The notes below the pieces were generated by a model. The model made no database searches. It was not told the DNA's origin and saw only the letters and a program-made list of their open reading frames with translations. From the NCBI GenBank assembly GCA_024641285.1, contig JAHEDH010000020.1, positions 1 to 34,949 of the forward strand: a DNA stretch of 34,949 nucleotides, given 5' to 3'. Positions 16,186 to 23,415 of this stretch are shown in pieces. The first letter of the stretch is position 1, and the number at the start of each line of letters is the position of its first letter. The DNA is from a bacterium (GTDB lineage: Bacteria > Actinomycetota > Acidimicrobiia > Spongiisociales > ZC4RG35). The position numbers and the translations under genes are program-made.

Positions 16186-17544
16186 ATGACCACGACCATC
16201 TCGCACGCAGAGGATCTGAACCTCCATCACATCGTGAAACAGCAGTACGACCGGGCGGTGCCATTCGCCGATGATCTCGACGGCTGGCGGGGTATCGCAC
16301 AGTGGCTCTTCGAGCCCGACCGGATCATCGAGGTGACTATGCCCGTCCGGCTCGACGACGGGTACGTCCACATCTTCCGTGGGTACCGGGTGCTCCATTC
16401 CACCGTCCGCGGCCCGGGCAAGGGCGGCATCCGTTTCCATCCCGAAGCAGGGGCAGACGAGGTGAAGGCGCTCGCGACGTGGATGAGCTGGAAGTGCGCG
16501 CTCGTCGACGTGCCGTTCGGCGGCGCAAAGGGGGGAGTTGTCTGCGATCCCCACGCCCTCTCGAACGGGGAGAAGGAGCGCATCACGCGCCGGTTCACGA
16601 CCGCCCTCGGTGACACGATCGGGCCGTTCACGGACATCCCCGCCCCCGACCTGTACACCGATAGTCAGACCATGGCGTGGATCTACGACACGTACACGAT
16701 GATGCATCCTGGACAGGCGACGCTCCCGGTGGTGACGGGCAAGCCCGTCGAGTTGGGTGGAGTGGCGGCGAGATCAGGGGCGACCGCGCAGGGTGTCTTC
16801 TACGTCACCGAGCACTTCCTCCAGATCGGGGGCATTCCAGGCCTCGAGAAGCTCGACGGGGCCAATGTGGTGGTCCAGGGCTTCGGCAACGCCGGCCGCC
16901 ATGCCGCCCGGATCTTCCGTCAAGCGGGCGCCAACGTGATCGGCGTATCCGATTCCAAGGGTGGGACCGTGGATCTCTCGGGTCTCGATGTCACCGCCAT
17001 CGAACATCACAAGGACGAGGCGGGGACGGTGAGCACCTACCCCGACGGCGAAACAGTCGAGCCGGGAGCGATCCTCGAAGTGCCGTGTGACATCCTCGTC
17101 CCTGCGGCGTTGGAGAACCAGATCACCACTGCCAACGCCGAGCGGATCGACGCTCGGCTCATCGTGGAAGCCGCCAACGGGCCGATCACCCCCGAGGCGG
17201 ACATCGTCCTCTCGCAGCGGGGCATCAAGGTGCTGCCCGACATTCTGGCCAACGCTGGAGGTGTCGTCGTGAGCTACTTCGAGTGGGCGCAGAACATCGA
17301 GAATCAGCGCTGGGAGGACAACGACGTGCTCGAGAAGCTCCGCCGCCGTATGCGGCGGGCGACCGAGGTAGTGGTGACGAAGCGGGCCGGAATGCTCGAC
17401 GGTCTGGATTCGTACCGATCTCGATGGGGCCGGGCCGTCGGGCACGAACAGCCCATCCAGCTCCCGGATCTTCGAACCGCCGCCCAGACGGTCGCCATCG
17501 GGCGCTGTCGGGACGCCGCCCTCCAGCGGGGAGTGTGGCCGTAG
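16186..17544 (+). CDS. gdhA: Glu/Leu/Phe/Val dehydrogenase family, probably glutamate dehydrogenase
   Basis: 452 residues, matching hexameric glutamate dehydrogenase (leucine and phenylalanine dehydrogenases are nearer 360). It interconverts glutamate with 2-oxoglutarate and ammonia using NAD(P)(H). The substrate and catalytic segment reads GPGKGGIRFHPEAGADEVKALATWMSWKCALVDVPFGGAKGGV, with the catalytic lysine in the last motif. The Rossmann domain has VVVQGFGNAGRHAARIFRQAGANVIGVSDSKG. AGGGAG lies 7 nt before the ATG. Branched-chain amino acid genes nearby make a leucine/valine substrate worth considering, but length and motif favour glutamate. Confidence 0.9.
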   Translation: MTTTISHAEDLNLHHIVKQQYDRAVPFADDLDGWRGIAQWLFEPDRIIEVTMPVRLDDGYVHIFRGYRVLHSTVRGPGKGGIRFHPEAGADEVKALATWMSWKCALVDVPFGGAKGGVVCDPHALSNGEKERITRRFTTALGDTIGPFTDIPAPDLYTDSQTMAWIYDTYTMMHPGQATLPVVTGKPVELGGVAARSGATAQGVFYVTEHFLQIGGIPGLEKLDGANVVVQGFGNAGRHAARIFRQAGANVIGVSDSKGGTVDLSGLDVTAIEHHKDEAGTVSTYPDGETVEPGAILEVPCDILVPAALENQITTANAERIDARLIVEAANGPITPEADIVLSQRGIKVLPDILANAGGVVVSYFEWAQNIENQRWEDNDVLEKLRRRMRRATEVVVTKRAGMLDGLDSYRSRWGRAVGHEQPIQLPDLRTAAQTVAIGRCRDAALQRGVWP

Positions 17545-17563
17545 GACTCGGGCGGCGCCTCTT

Positions 17564-17781
17564 GCGTGTCTGCTCGCTCGCTGACGCTCGCATCGCTGCG
17601 TGTTTCGCCTTCGGCGGCGTGTCTCGGCTGCGCCGGCGTGTCCCGTGCGAGACCTGTCCGCCAGCTCAAGACTGTCAGGCGTGGACCTTGCGAACACGCT
17701 CACGAAGTGAAGACACGCTCTGCGGAGGCCCGCCAGGGCCGGAGCAGTGGACACGCCGCGATGCGAAGCGAGCAACACGCC
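17564..17781. repeat. large imperfect inverted repeat in gdhA/lipoprotein gap
   Basis: The left arm 17564-17603 (starting GCGTGTCTGCTCGCT, ending TCGCATCGCTGCGTGT) matches the reverse complement of 17752-17781 (GCGTGTTGCTCGCT, then TCGCATCGCGGCGTGT), with one 9-nt insertion and single-base changes. Further GCGTGTC words on the left and GACACGC words on the right extend the symmetry inward. The spacer separates two convergent genes. It resembles the heptamer-bracketed spacers in architecture but has no clean 7-bp period. Confidence 0.6.
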
Positions 17782-17795
17782 CGGGAGCACGAGGC

Positions 17796-18203
17796 CTAGC
17801 CCGAGCGTTGGAGTTCTTCGATGATGCCGCCGATCAGATCCCGGCTGTCGGCGCTCGTCGGGTCGAGCTCTCGGAGGCGTTCGATCGTCTCCACCCGCTG
17901 AGCCACGGCGTTGCATCCCAGGCGCTCTGCGATGGCGAAATATCCGGTCTGTGTGAGGGTGTCGATCCGCTCGGACAGCTCGGCAGTGGGGATCCGACCG
18001 TTCGATGATGCAGCGAGGTCGTCGAGTTGATCGGTCGCGTCCCGGATCACGGTCACGAACGTCTCGCTCAGCAGGTCGCAGTCTCGAAGGCTGTCGAGCG
18101 TCTCGTCCAGCGAGAAGTCGAAGTCGAGCCCGCCGCTCGATTCGGTGGACGAGCACGCGGCGAGCGCCAGTGCGAGAACAGCGGTCAACATCACGCGAAT
18201 CAT
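17796..18203 (-). CDS. small lipoprotein, unknown function
   Basis: 135 residues. The N-terminus MIRVMLTAVLALALAACSS is a lipoprotein signal peptide with lipobox LAAC, so the mature protein would be lipidated at the cysteine and held at the outer face of the membrane. The rest is acidic and predicted helical (TLDSLRDCDLLSETFVTVIRDATDQLDDL; ERLGCNAVAQRVETIERLRELD), with two further cysteines and no recognised domain. AGGAGGAGG precedes the ATG by about 11 nt. It follows leuB on the same strand after a 63-nt gap, so it could be read from the ilv-leu transcript. Confidence 0.75.
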   Translation of the reverse strand: MIRVMLTAVLALALAACSSTESSGGLDFDFSLDETLDSLRDCDLLSETFVTVIRDATDQLDDLAASSNGRIPTAELSERIDTLTQTGYFAIAERLGCNAVAQRVETIERLRELDPTSADSRDLIGGIIEELQRSG

Positions 18204-18266
18204 CAGACTCTCATCCTCCTCCTGTCGATCCGATGCACGTCTCCGGCACCAGATACACCTTCGCCG

Positions 18267-19334
18267 TCAGGCTCGGGCGATCCGCTCGGCGATCAGGTCA
18301 CCGATCTCCGGGGTCGACATGCCCATGTCTGGTCCGCCCATCGTCTTCAGCTCGGGCAGCACCGAAGCCGCCGCCGACTCGACTGCGGCCGCGGCCTCGC
18401 TGTGGCCGAGGTGGGCGATACACAAGGCTGCCGAGAACACCGCAGCGACCGGATTCGCCCATCCATTGCCTGCGATGTCCGGAGCCGAGCCGTGGACCGG
18501 CTCGAACATGGACGGATGTGCGCCCGAGGGGTTGAGATTGCCCGAGGCGGCGAGGCCCAATCCGCCCTGCACGGCCGCTCCCAGGTCGGTGATGATGTCG
18601 CCGAACAGGTTGTCGGTGACGATCACGTCGAACCGCTCCGGTGAGTTGACCAGGTAGAGGCATGCGGCGTCGACGTGGACATAGTCGACCTCAACGGACG
18701 GGTATTCCGTTGCGACCTCGTTCACGGTGCGCTGCCAGAGATCCGCTGCAAAGGTCAGAACGTTGGTCTTGTGACAGAGCGTGAGCTTCTGTCGGCGTTC
18801 GGCGGCCCGGTCGAATGCAAACCGAACCGCTCGCTCGACCCCGTATCGCGTGTTCAGCGATTCCTGGGTCGCAATCTCGAGTGGGGTGCCCTTCTTGAAC
18901 TCCCCGCCCACCCCCGTGTACATGCCCTCGGTGTTCTCCCGAATGACCAGAAGGTCGCAGCGTTCGGGTGTCAGGCCGGCGATCGGGGTGGGCACGCCTG
19001 GATAGAGCTTGACCGGGCGCAGGTTGATGTATTGGTCGAAGTCGAAGCGGAGCTTGAGGAGCAGGCCGCGCTCCAGCACGCCGGGAGGCACATCCGGCGT
19101 GCCCACTGCGCCGAGCAGGATCACCTCGTGGTCGTCGAGCTCGACCTGGACCGATTCCGGCAGCACCTCCCCGGTGGTGAGGTAGCGGCTCCCGCCGAGG
19201 TCGTACTCGGTCTGCTCGGTCGTGAACCCGAAGCGATCCCCGGCGGCGTCGAGCGCCTTGATCGCTTCGGCGGTGACCTCGATGCCGACGCCGTCTCCCG
19301 GGATCACGGCGACGCGATGATGTGTGTTGGGCAT
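18267..19334 (-). CDS. leuB: 3-isopropylmalate dehydrogenase
   Basis: 355 residues of the isopropylmalate/isocitrate dehydrogenase family, the leucine pathway step that oxidatively decarboxylates 3-isopropylmalate. It opens with [13 protein letters not shown]. Substrate residues appear in [16 protein letters not shown] and [15 protein letters not shown], and the metal-binding signature is [22 protein letters not shown], followed by the NAD loop [18 protein letters not shown]. Tartrate or homoisocitrate dehydrogenase are sequence-similar alternatives, but the position downstream of leuA in the ilv-leu operon supports LeuB. It begins 9 nt after the frameshifted kinase gene; its SD is weak. Confidence 0.9.
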   Translation of the reverse strand: MPNTHHRVAVIPGDGVGIEVTAEAIKALDAAGDRFGFTTEQTEYDLGGSRYLTTGEVLPESVQVELDDHEVILLGAVGTPDVPPGVLERGLLLKLRFDFDQYINLRPVKLYPGVPTPIAGLTPERCDLLVIRENTEGMYTGVGGEFKKGTPLEIATQESLNTRYGVERAVRFAFDRAAERRQKLTLCHKTNVLTFAADLWQRTVNEVATEYPSVEVDYVHVDAACLYLVNSPERFDVIVTDNLFGDIITDLGAAVQGGLGLAASGNLNPSGAHPSMFEPVHGSAPDIAGNGWANPVAAVFSAALCIAHLGHSEAAAAVESAAASVLPELKTMGGPDMGMSTPEIGDLIAERIARA

Positions 19335-19343
19335 CCTGCGAGA

Positions 19344-19863
19344 TTAGGTGGTCGAGAGCGTCGTCAGGAAACGCTCCGTTTCGTAAGGCGTCTCCAACAC
19401 GACCCACGACAGATGGTCTAGTTCAGGATCCGCCATCTCTCGGCCGTATCGATCGGCGAGCTTCGGGATGCTCCACCGGATCAGGTGCTCTGGATCGCGA
19501 AAGGTCGAGGAGGTCGGAGAGTCGCTCCCTGTTGCCGTTCCACAATGTCCGCCGCAAGGCCACACGACCGATCGATCTCCGAAGCAAGCGGCGTGTCACG
19601 ACTACTCGATTGGGTCGGAGCCAGACAACCGTGTCCGTACGCGACCTGACGATGTCTCTCACCTTGGCGTAGTTGCCGTCGACCACCCAGAGGTCACCGC
19701 TGGTGAATTCGTCCACCCTGGCTCTGAGTGTCTCGGTGTCGAGTGGTGTCCAGTTCTGCTGCCAGTGGATCGCGTCAAGCTCGAGCCGGGGAAGCCCGAG
19801 AGCGGTCGAGAGGCGGGTGGCGAATGTGGTCTTACCGCACCCGCTTGGGCCGACCACCGACAC
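19344..19863 (-). pseudogene. FlaR/adenylate-kinase-like P-loop kinase, frameshifted
   Basis: A small P-loop nucleoside-kinase-like protein of the family annotated as 'adenylate kinase' or topology-modulation protein FlaR. The first frame gives SVVGPSGCGKTTFATRLSTALGLPRLELDAIHWQQNWTPL (Walker A GPSGCGKTT), WVVDGNYAKVRDIV and ALRRTLWNGNRERLSDLL. It then leaves homology. The family's C-terminus continues in the next frame as RDPEHLIRWSIPKLADRYGREM...FL, ending at TAA 19344. Removing one T from the CTTTCG near 19500 (minus strand) rejoins the two halves. GTG 19863 is the likeliest start, but family members usually begin two to four residues earlier, where this gene has ATT. It is either a decayed gene or a base-call error. 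Confidence 0.8.
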
Positions 19864-19911
19864 ACGCTGAATGCCGGCGAGGCGAGCGCAGGCTCGGCCT
19901 GGCGCTTCCCA

Positions 19912-19953
19912 GCTATCAGCCACCAGCCAGCGGCCCTCAGCTTTCGCCACGGG
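19912..19953 (+). repeat. heptamer array, left arm, between kinase and leuA
   Basis: Five consecutive 7-mers: GCTATCA, GCCACCA, GCCAGCG, GCCCTCA, GCTTTCG, followed by CCACGGG. The CACGGG end (19948-19953) pairs with CCCGTG at 20009-20014, so the array forms the left half of a long imperfect inverted repeat. It is the same word family as 15886-15913. Confidence 0.75.
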
Positions 19954-20008
19954 ACGGGCGACACGAATGCCGCGACGGCGCAACCTGACTGAGTCGCTCG
20001 TTGCGGAC

Positions 20009-20064
20009 CCCGTGAAGCCGATGGCCGAAAGCGGAGAGCCGACAGCGTGAGGGCGTCAGCCCGA
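20009..20064 (-). repeat. heptamer array, right arm, just downstream of leuA
   Basis: After CCCGTGA come seven 7-bp blocks: AGCCGAT, GGCCGAA, AGCGGAG, AGCCGAC, AGCGTGA, GGGCGTC, AGCCCGA, the last two degenerate. Read on the minus strand these are GCTxTCG/TCGGCC words like the left arm at 19912. The array ends 4 nt before the leuA stop codon. Confidence 0.7.
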
Positions 20065-20068
20065 CCCC

Positions 20069-21574
20069 TCAGGCTCGCGACTTGTTGAGCGCCTCGACGA
20101 ACGCTTCGGCGGAGCCCTCGACGACGTCGGTGTTGAGCGCACGACCCGAGTACGTGATCTCGTCGATGCGGATCACCACGTTGATCTCGGCCATGGCATC
20201 CGCCCCGGAGGTCACCGGCACCACCCGGTAGTCGACCAGTCTCGCATCGCTCCCGAAACCCGAGCGGATCGCTGCGAAGGCGGCATGGACCATGCCGTCT
20301 CCCTCCCCGGTGAAGCGATGCTCGGTACCGCCGATATTGAGCGTGGCGGTCGCGGTCGGTGTGACATCGTTGCCCCCGGAAACGTGCAGGCCGACGAGCA
20401 CGACGTCTCCGACGAAATGGTCGGACTCCTCATCGACGATGGCCCGGATCTCGTCCTCACCGATCTGCACCTTGCGGTCGGCGAGTTGCTTGAATTTCTC
20501 GAACGCCCGAGCAAAGGCATCGTCCTCGAGCGAGATCTCGAGCTTGGACAGGGCGTCGGCGAAGCCCGCCCGACCCGAGTGCTTCCCGAGGATGATCTGC
20601 GCTGCCGTCTGGCCGACGGAGGCGGCATCCATGATCTCGTACGTCTGCTTGTCTCGGAGCACACCGTGCTGGTGGATGCCCGACTCGTGTGCGAAGGCAT
20701 TGCGGCCCACAACCGCCTTGTTGTACTGCACCGGATAGCCGGTGAGGCGCGACACCAGCCGGGACGTGTCGGTGATCTGCGTGGTGTCGGCTCCGATCTC
20801 GACCCCGAATACGTCCTGGCGGGTCTTGATCGCCATGATGATCTCTTCGATCGAAGTGTTGCCGGCGCGTTCGCCGATGCCGTTGATCGCGCCCTCGATC
20901 TGGCGGGCTCCGGCCGCGATCGACGACAGGGAGTTGGCGACGGCGAGACCGAGGTCGTTGTGGCAGTGCACCGACATCGTCACGTCGTCGCGATCGCCCT
21001 TCACCTCACGGAACATCGTCTTCATGAGATCCACAAAATCCGTTGGCGTGGCATAGCCGACCGTGTCTGGGATGTTGATCGTCGTGGCGCCGGCGGCGAC
21101 GGCAGCCTTGCACACCTCGATGAGGAAGTCGTGGTCGGTTCGGGTGGCGTCCTGGGGCGAGAACTCGACGTCGTCGGTGTATCGACGGGCGCGCGTGACA
21201 CCCTCGATCGATGCCTTGAGCACCTCTTCGGGCGTCATGCGCAGCATCTTCTCCATGTGGATCCTTGAGGTCGACATGAACACGTGGATGCGGAACGCAT
21301 CTGCGACCTTGAGAGCGTCGTAGGCCTTGTCGATGTCGTCGGGATGTGCCCGTGCCAGCGATGCGATCACCGGTCCCCTGACGCCGGCTGCGATCTTCGA
21401 GACCGCCTCGAAGTCCCCGGGTGACGAGGCGGCGAAGCCCGCCTCCATCACATCCACTTTGAGCTTGGCGAGTTGGTGGGCGATCACGACTTTTTCGTCG
21501 GGTGTCAACGCGATGCCAGGCGCCTGTTCGCCGTCCCGCAGGGTCGTATCGAAGATGACCAGTCTGTCTTCCAT
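20069..21574 (-). CDS. leuA: 2-isopropylmalate synthase
   Basis: 501 residues, the bacterial type I enzyme that condenses acetyl-CoA with 2-oxoisovalerate, the committed step to leucine. The TIM-barrel start VIFDTTLRDGEQAPGIALTPDEK carries the metal aspartate and catalytic arginine. The HxH metal motif is in MSVHCHNDLGLAVANSLSSIAAGARQIEGAINGIGERAGN. NAFAHESGIHQHGVLRD marks the C-terminal part of the catalytic domain. The leucine-sensing LeuA dimer domain occupies about residues 370-501 (VTPTATATLNIGGTEH...DGMVHAAFAAIRSGF). GAGG lies about 8 nt before the ATG. It lies 185 nt after ilvC, across a heptamer-bracketed spacer. Confidence 0.96.
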   Translation of the reverse strand: MEDRLVIFDTTLRDGEQAPGIALTPDEKVVIAHQLAKLKVDVMEAGFAASSPGDFEAVSKIAAGVRGPVIASLARAHPDDIDKAYDALKVADAFRIHVFMSTSRIHMEKMLRMTPEEVLKASIEGVTRARRYTDDVEFSPQDATRTDHDFLIEVCKAAVAAGATTINIPDTVGYATPTDFVDLMKTMFREVKGDRDDVTMSVHCHNDLGLAVANSLSSIAAGARQIEGAINGIGERAGNTSIEEIIMAIKTRQDVFGVEIGADTTQITDTSRLVSRLTGYPVQYNKAVVGRNAFAHESGIHQHGVLRDKQTYEIMDAASVGQTAAQIILGKHSGRAGFADALSKLEISLEDDAFARAFEKFKQLADRKVQIGEDEIRAIVDEESDHFVGDVVLVGLHVSGGNDVTPTATATLNIGGTEHRFTGEGDGMVHAAFAAIRSGFGSDARLVDYRVVPVTSGADAMAEINVVIRIDEITYSGRALNTDVVEGSAEAFVEALNKSRA

Positions 21575-21586
21575 TTTCAGTACCTC

Positions 21587-21607
21587 AGTTCACAGTTCAC
21601 AGCTTGC
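21587..21607 (+). repeat. heptamer array, arm next to leuA start
   Basis: AGTTCAC, AGTTCAC, then degenerate AGCTTGC. As CAG-phased words it reads CAGTTCA CAGTTCA CAGCTTG. The opposite arm at 21698 reads CAGATGA on the minus strand, so the two arms are inverted and share CAGNTNA. The array sits immediately upstream of the leuA Shine-Dalgarno region. Confidence 0.65.
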
Positions 21608-21618
21608 ACGGTCTCTCT

Positions 21619-21645
21619 GCCGGGTCGCGGATGTCCGCGCCCGGC
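21619..21645. other. strong stem-loop in ilvC-leuA spacer
   Basis: GCCGGG-T-CGCGGA, TG, TCCGCG-CCCGGC: twelve base pairs with one bulged T and a 2-nt loop on the plus strand. No T-tract on either side. It could be an mRNA-processing or stability structure in the operon. No leucine-rich leader ORF is seen beside it, so leuA attenuation is not supported. Confidence 0.5.
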
Positions 21646-21697
21646 TACGCAAGCAGCGAGCGGGCGCCCCCGAGCGGTCTGGCCCCGGCGGACCGGT

Positions 21698-21732
21698 TCG
21701 TCTGTCGTCTGTCATCTGTCATCTGTTCGTCT
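21698..21732 (-). repeat. heptamer array, arm next to ilvC stop
   Basis: TCGTCTG, TCGTCTG, TCATCTG, TCATCTG, TTCGTCT: four clean tandem heptamers and a shifted fifth. It begins 28 nt downstream of the ilvC stop side and is the inverted partner of 21587-21607. Confidence 0.75.
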
Positions 21733-21759
21733 CACACGCTCGAAATCCGAGATCGTTGC

Positions 21760-22764
21760 TCAGGGCGCTTTCTTGGGGTCGAGGAACGGCATCATCGAGC
21801 GCAGCCGCTCGCCGACTTCCTCGATCTGATGCTGCTTGTTCGCCTCGCGTTGTTCCAGCAGGAACGGGGCGCCCTCACGCGCCTGGGCGAGCCACTCGCG
21901 TGCGAACGCTCCGCTCTGGATCTCCGACAGCACGTTCTTCATCTCGGCCTTCGTCTCGTCCGTCACGATCCGTGGGCCTCGTGTGTAGTCGCCGTACTCG
22001 GCCGTGTCAGAGATCGAGTACCGCATGTAGGACAGGCCGCCTTCATACAGGAGGTCGACGATCAGCTTGAGCTCATGAAGCGTCTCGAAGTAGGCGGATT
22101 CGGGCTGATAGCCGGCCTCCACGAGGATTTCGAACGACGTCTTGATCATCTCCGAGACACCGCCGCAGAGGATGACCTGCTCCCCGAAGAGGTCGGTCTC
22201 GGTCTCCTCCTTGAACGTCGTCTCGAGCACGCCCGCTCTGGCACCGCCGATGCCCCAGGCGTAGGACAGCCCGAGCGCCTTGGCGTTCCCAGTTGCGTCC
22301 TGGTGAACGGCGAGCAGGCAGGGCACCCCGGAGTTCTCGGTATAGGTACGTCGAACCAGGTGGCCGGGACCTTTGGGCGCGACCATCAGGACATCGACGT
22401 CCTCGGGCGGCACGATCTCACCGAAGTGCACGCTGAATCCGTGGGCGAACATGAGTGCATCGTCGGCGGACAGATGTGGTGCGATCTCGGCGGCGTAGAT
22501 CGGCCCCATGATCTGATCGGGGAGGAGCACCATCACGACATCGCCCCACTCGGCGGCATCCGCCACCGACATGACCCGCAGGCCTGCTGCCTCCGCTTCG
22601 GCTCGGCTGGCGGAGCCCTCTCGGAGTCCGACGACCACTTCGACCCCGGATTCGTGGAGGTTTCGGGCATGGGCGTGCCCCTGGCTGCCGTAGCCGATGA
22701 TGGCGACCTTGCGTCCCCGGATGATGCTGGCGTCGGCGTCTTCGTCGTGATAGATCGTTGTCAT
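21760..22764 (-). CDS. ilvC: ketol-acid reductoisomerase (class I)
   Basis: 334 residues. It isomerises and reduces 2-acetolactate (or 2-aceto-2-hydroxybutyrate) with NADPH in valine/isoleucine synthesis. The Rossmann motif is [42 protein letters not shown]; Arg and Ser residues in the beta2-alphaB loop fit NADPH preference. The catalytic His is in [13 protein letters not shown]. Knotted-domain acids appear in [17 protein letters not shown] and in [39 protein letters not shown] lies about 6 nt before the ATG. The 42-nt gap from ilvN supports one operon. Confidence 0.97.
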   Translation of the reverse strand: MTTIYHDEDADASIIRGRKVAIIGYGSQGHAHARNLHESGVEVVVGLREGSASRAEAEAAGLRVMSVADAAEWGDVVMVLLPDQIMGPIYAAEIAPHLSADDALMFAHGFSVHFGEIVPPEDVDVLMVAPKGPGHLVRRTYTENSGVPCLLAVHQDATGNAKALGLSYAWGIGGARAGVLETTFKEETETDLFGEQVILCGGVSEMIKTSFEILVEAGYQPESAYFETLHELKLIVDLLYEGGLSYMRYSISDTAEYGDYTRGPRIVTDETKAEMKNVLSEIQSGAFAREWLAQAREGAPFLLEQREANKQHQIEEVGERLRSMMPFLDPKKAP

Positions 22765-22806
22765 GTCATTCCTACTCGGTCGTTGTCGGTGATGACGGCA
22801 GTGGGT

Positions 22807-23310
22807 TCAATTCACTGCGCGTAGCTTCGATTCCTTGCCCTTCAGCTCCCTGGCGAGTGCGATGCGACCTGACTTTGCCAGGTCCACGACCCCGAACGGT
22901 CTGAGGAGTTCGAGGAAGTCGTTGATCTTGCCAGGGTCGCCGGCCACTTGCAGGCACATGCTGCTGTGACCGACATCGACAGGCGTCGCCTTGAAGATGT
23001 CTGCGATCTCGAGCACCTCGGATCGCCTTCCGGGAGGTGCCGACACTCGAACCAGCATGATCTCACGTTCGAGGCTTCGATCGGGCTCGAGCTCGGTGAT
23101 CTTGACGACATTGACGAGCTTGTGCAACTGCTTCTTGACCTGCTCGAGTTCGGGAGCCTCGACGACGATCGTCATCTTCGACATTCCCTCTTCGTGGGAC
23201 GGGCCCACTGCCAGCGAGCGGATGTTGAAGCCGCGCCTGGCCAGCAGCGAGGCGACCCGCGCCAGCACCCCGGGCCGGTCTTCCACGAACACACTCAGGG
23301 TTCTATACAT
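22807..23310 (-). CDS. ilvN: acetolactate synthase small (regulatory) subunit
   Basis: 167 residues. This subunit activates IlvB and confers feedback inhibition by valine. The ACT domain is MYRTLSVFVEDRPGVLARVASLLARRGFNIRSLAVGPSHEEGMSKMTIVV (about 1-75), followed by the ALS_ss C-terminal domain with VLEIADIFKATPVDVG and FLELLRPFGVVDLAKSGRIALARE. ATG 23310 is chosen over longer in-frame starts because AGGAGA lies 6 nt upstream and homology begins exactly there. A 105-nt gap with the densest heptamer array separates it from ilvB. Confidence 0.96.
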   Translation of the reverse strand: MYRTLSVFVEDRPGVLARVASLLARRGFNIRSLAVGPSHEEGMSKMTIVVEAPELEQVKKQLHKLVNVVKITELEPDRSLEREIMLVRVSAPPGRRSEVLEIADIFKATPVDVGHSSMCLQVAGDPGKINDFLELLRPFGVVDLAKSGRIALARELKGKESKLRAVN

Positions 23311-23352
23311 GGTGTTCTCCTGGGACTCTCTGATCATCGACCGCAGTTCCGC

Positions 23353-23415
23353 TCCACGCTCCACGCTCCGCGCTCCGCGCCAGGCGTGCTGCGTGCTGCG
23401 TGTTGCGTGCAGCGC
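23353..23415. repeat. nine-unit heptamer array within the ilvB-ilvN gap
   Basis: Nine consecutive 7-bp blocks: TCCACGC, TCCACGC, TCCGCGC, TCCGCGC, CAGGCGT, GCTGCGT, GCTGCGT, GTTGCGT, GCAGCGC. The first four and last four are of opposite orientation (xxCRCGC versus GCxGCGT), so the array is a tandem repeat and roughly palindromic. It abuts the ilvB stop codon (23416). Confidence 0.8.

Noticed and set aside
16186-17544. Leucine dehydrogenase rather than glutamate dehydrogenase
   Set aside because: The 452-residue length and the VPFGGAKGGV segment fit hexameric glutamate dehydrogenase better, although the branched-chain context made it worth considering.
21575-21759. leuA leader peptide / attenuator
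   Set aside because: No short ORF with consecutive Leu codons and no T-tract after the strong hairpin at 21619-21645. The spacer is explained by heptamer arms.
15886-23415. CRISPR-like arrays
   Set aside because: The repeated units are 7 bp with no spacers between them and no cas genes nearby, so they are not CRISPR repeats.
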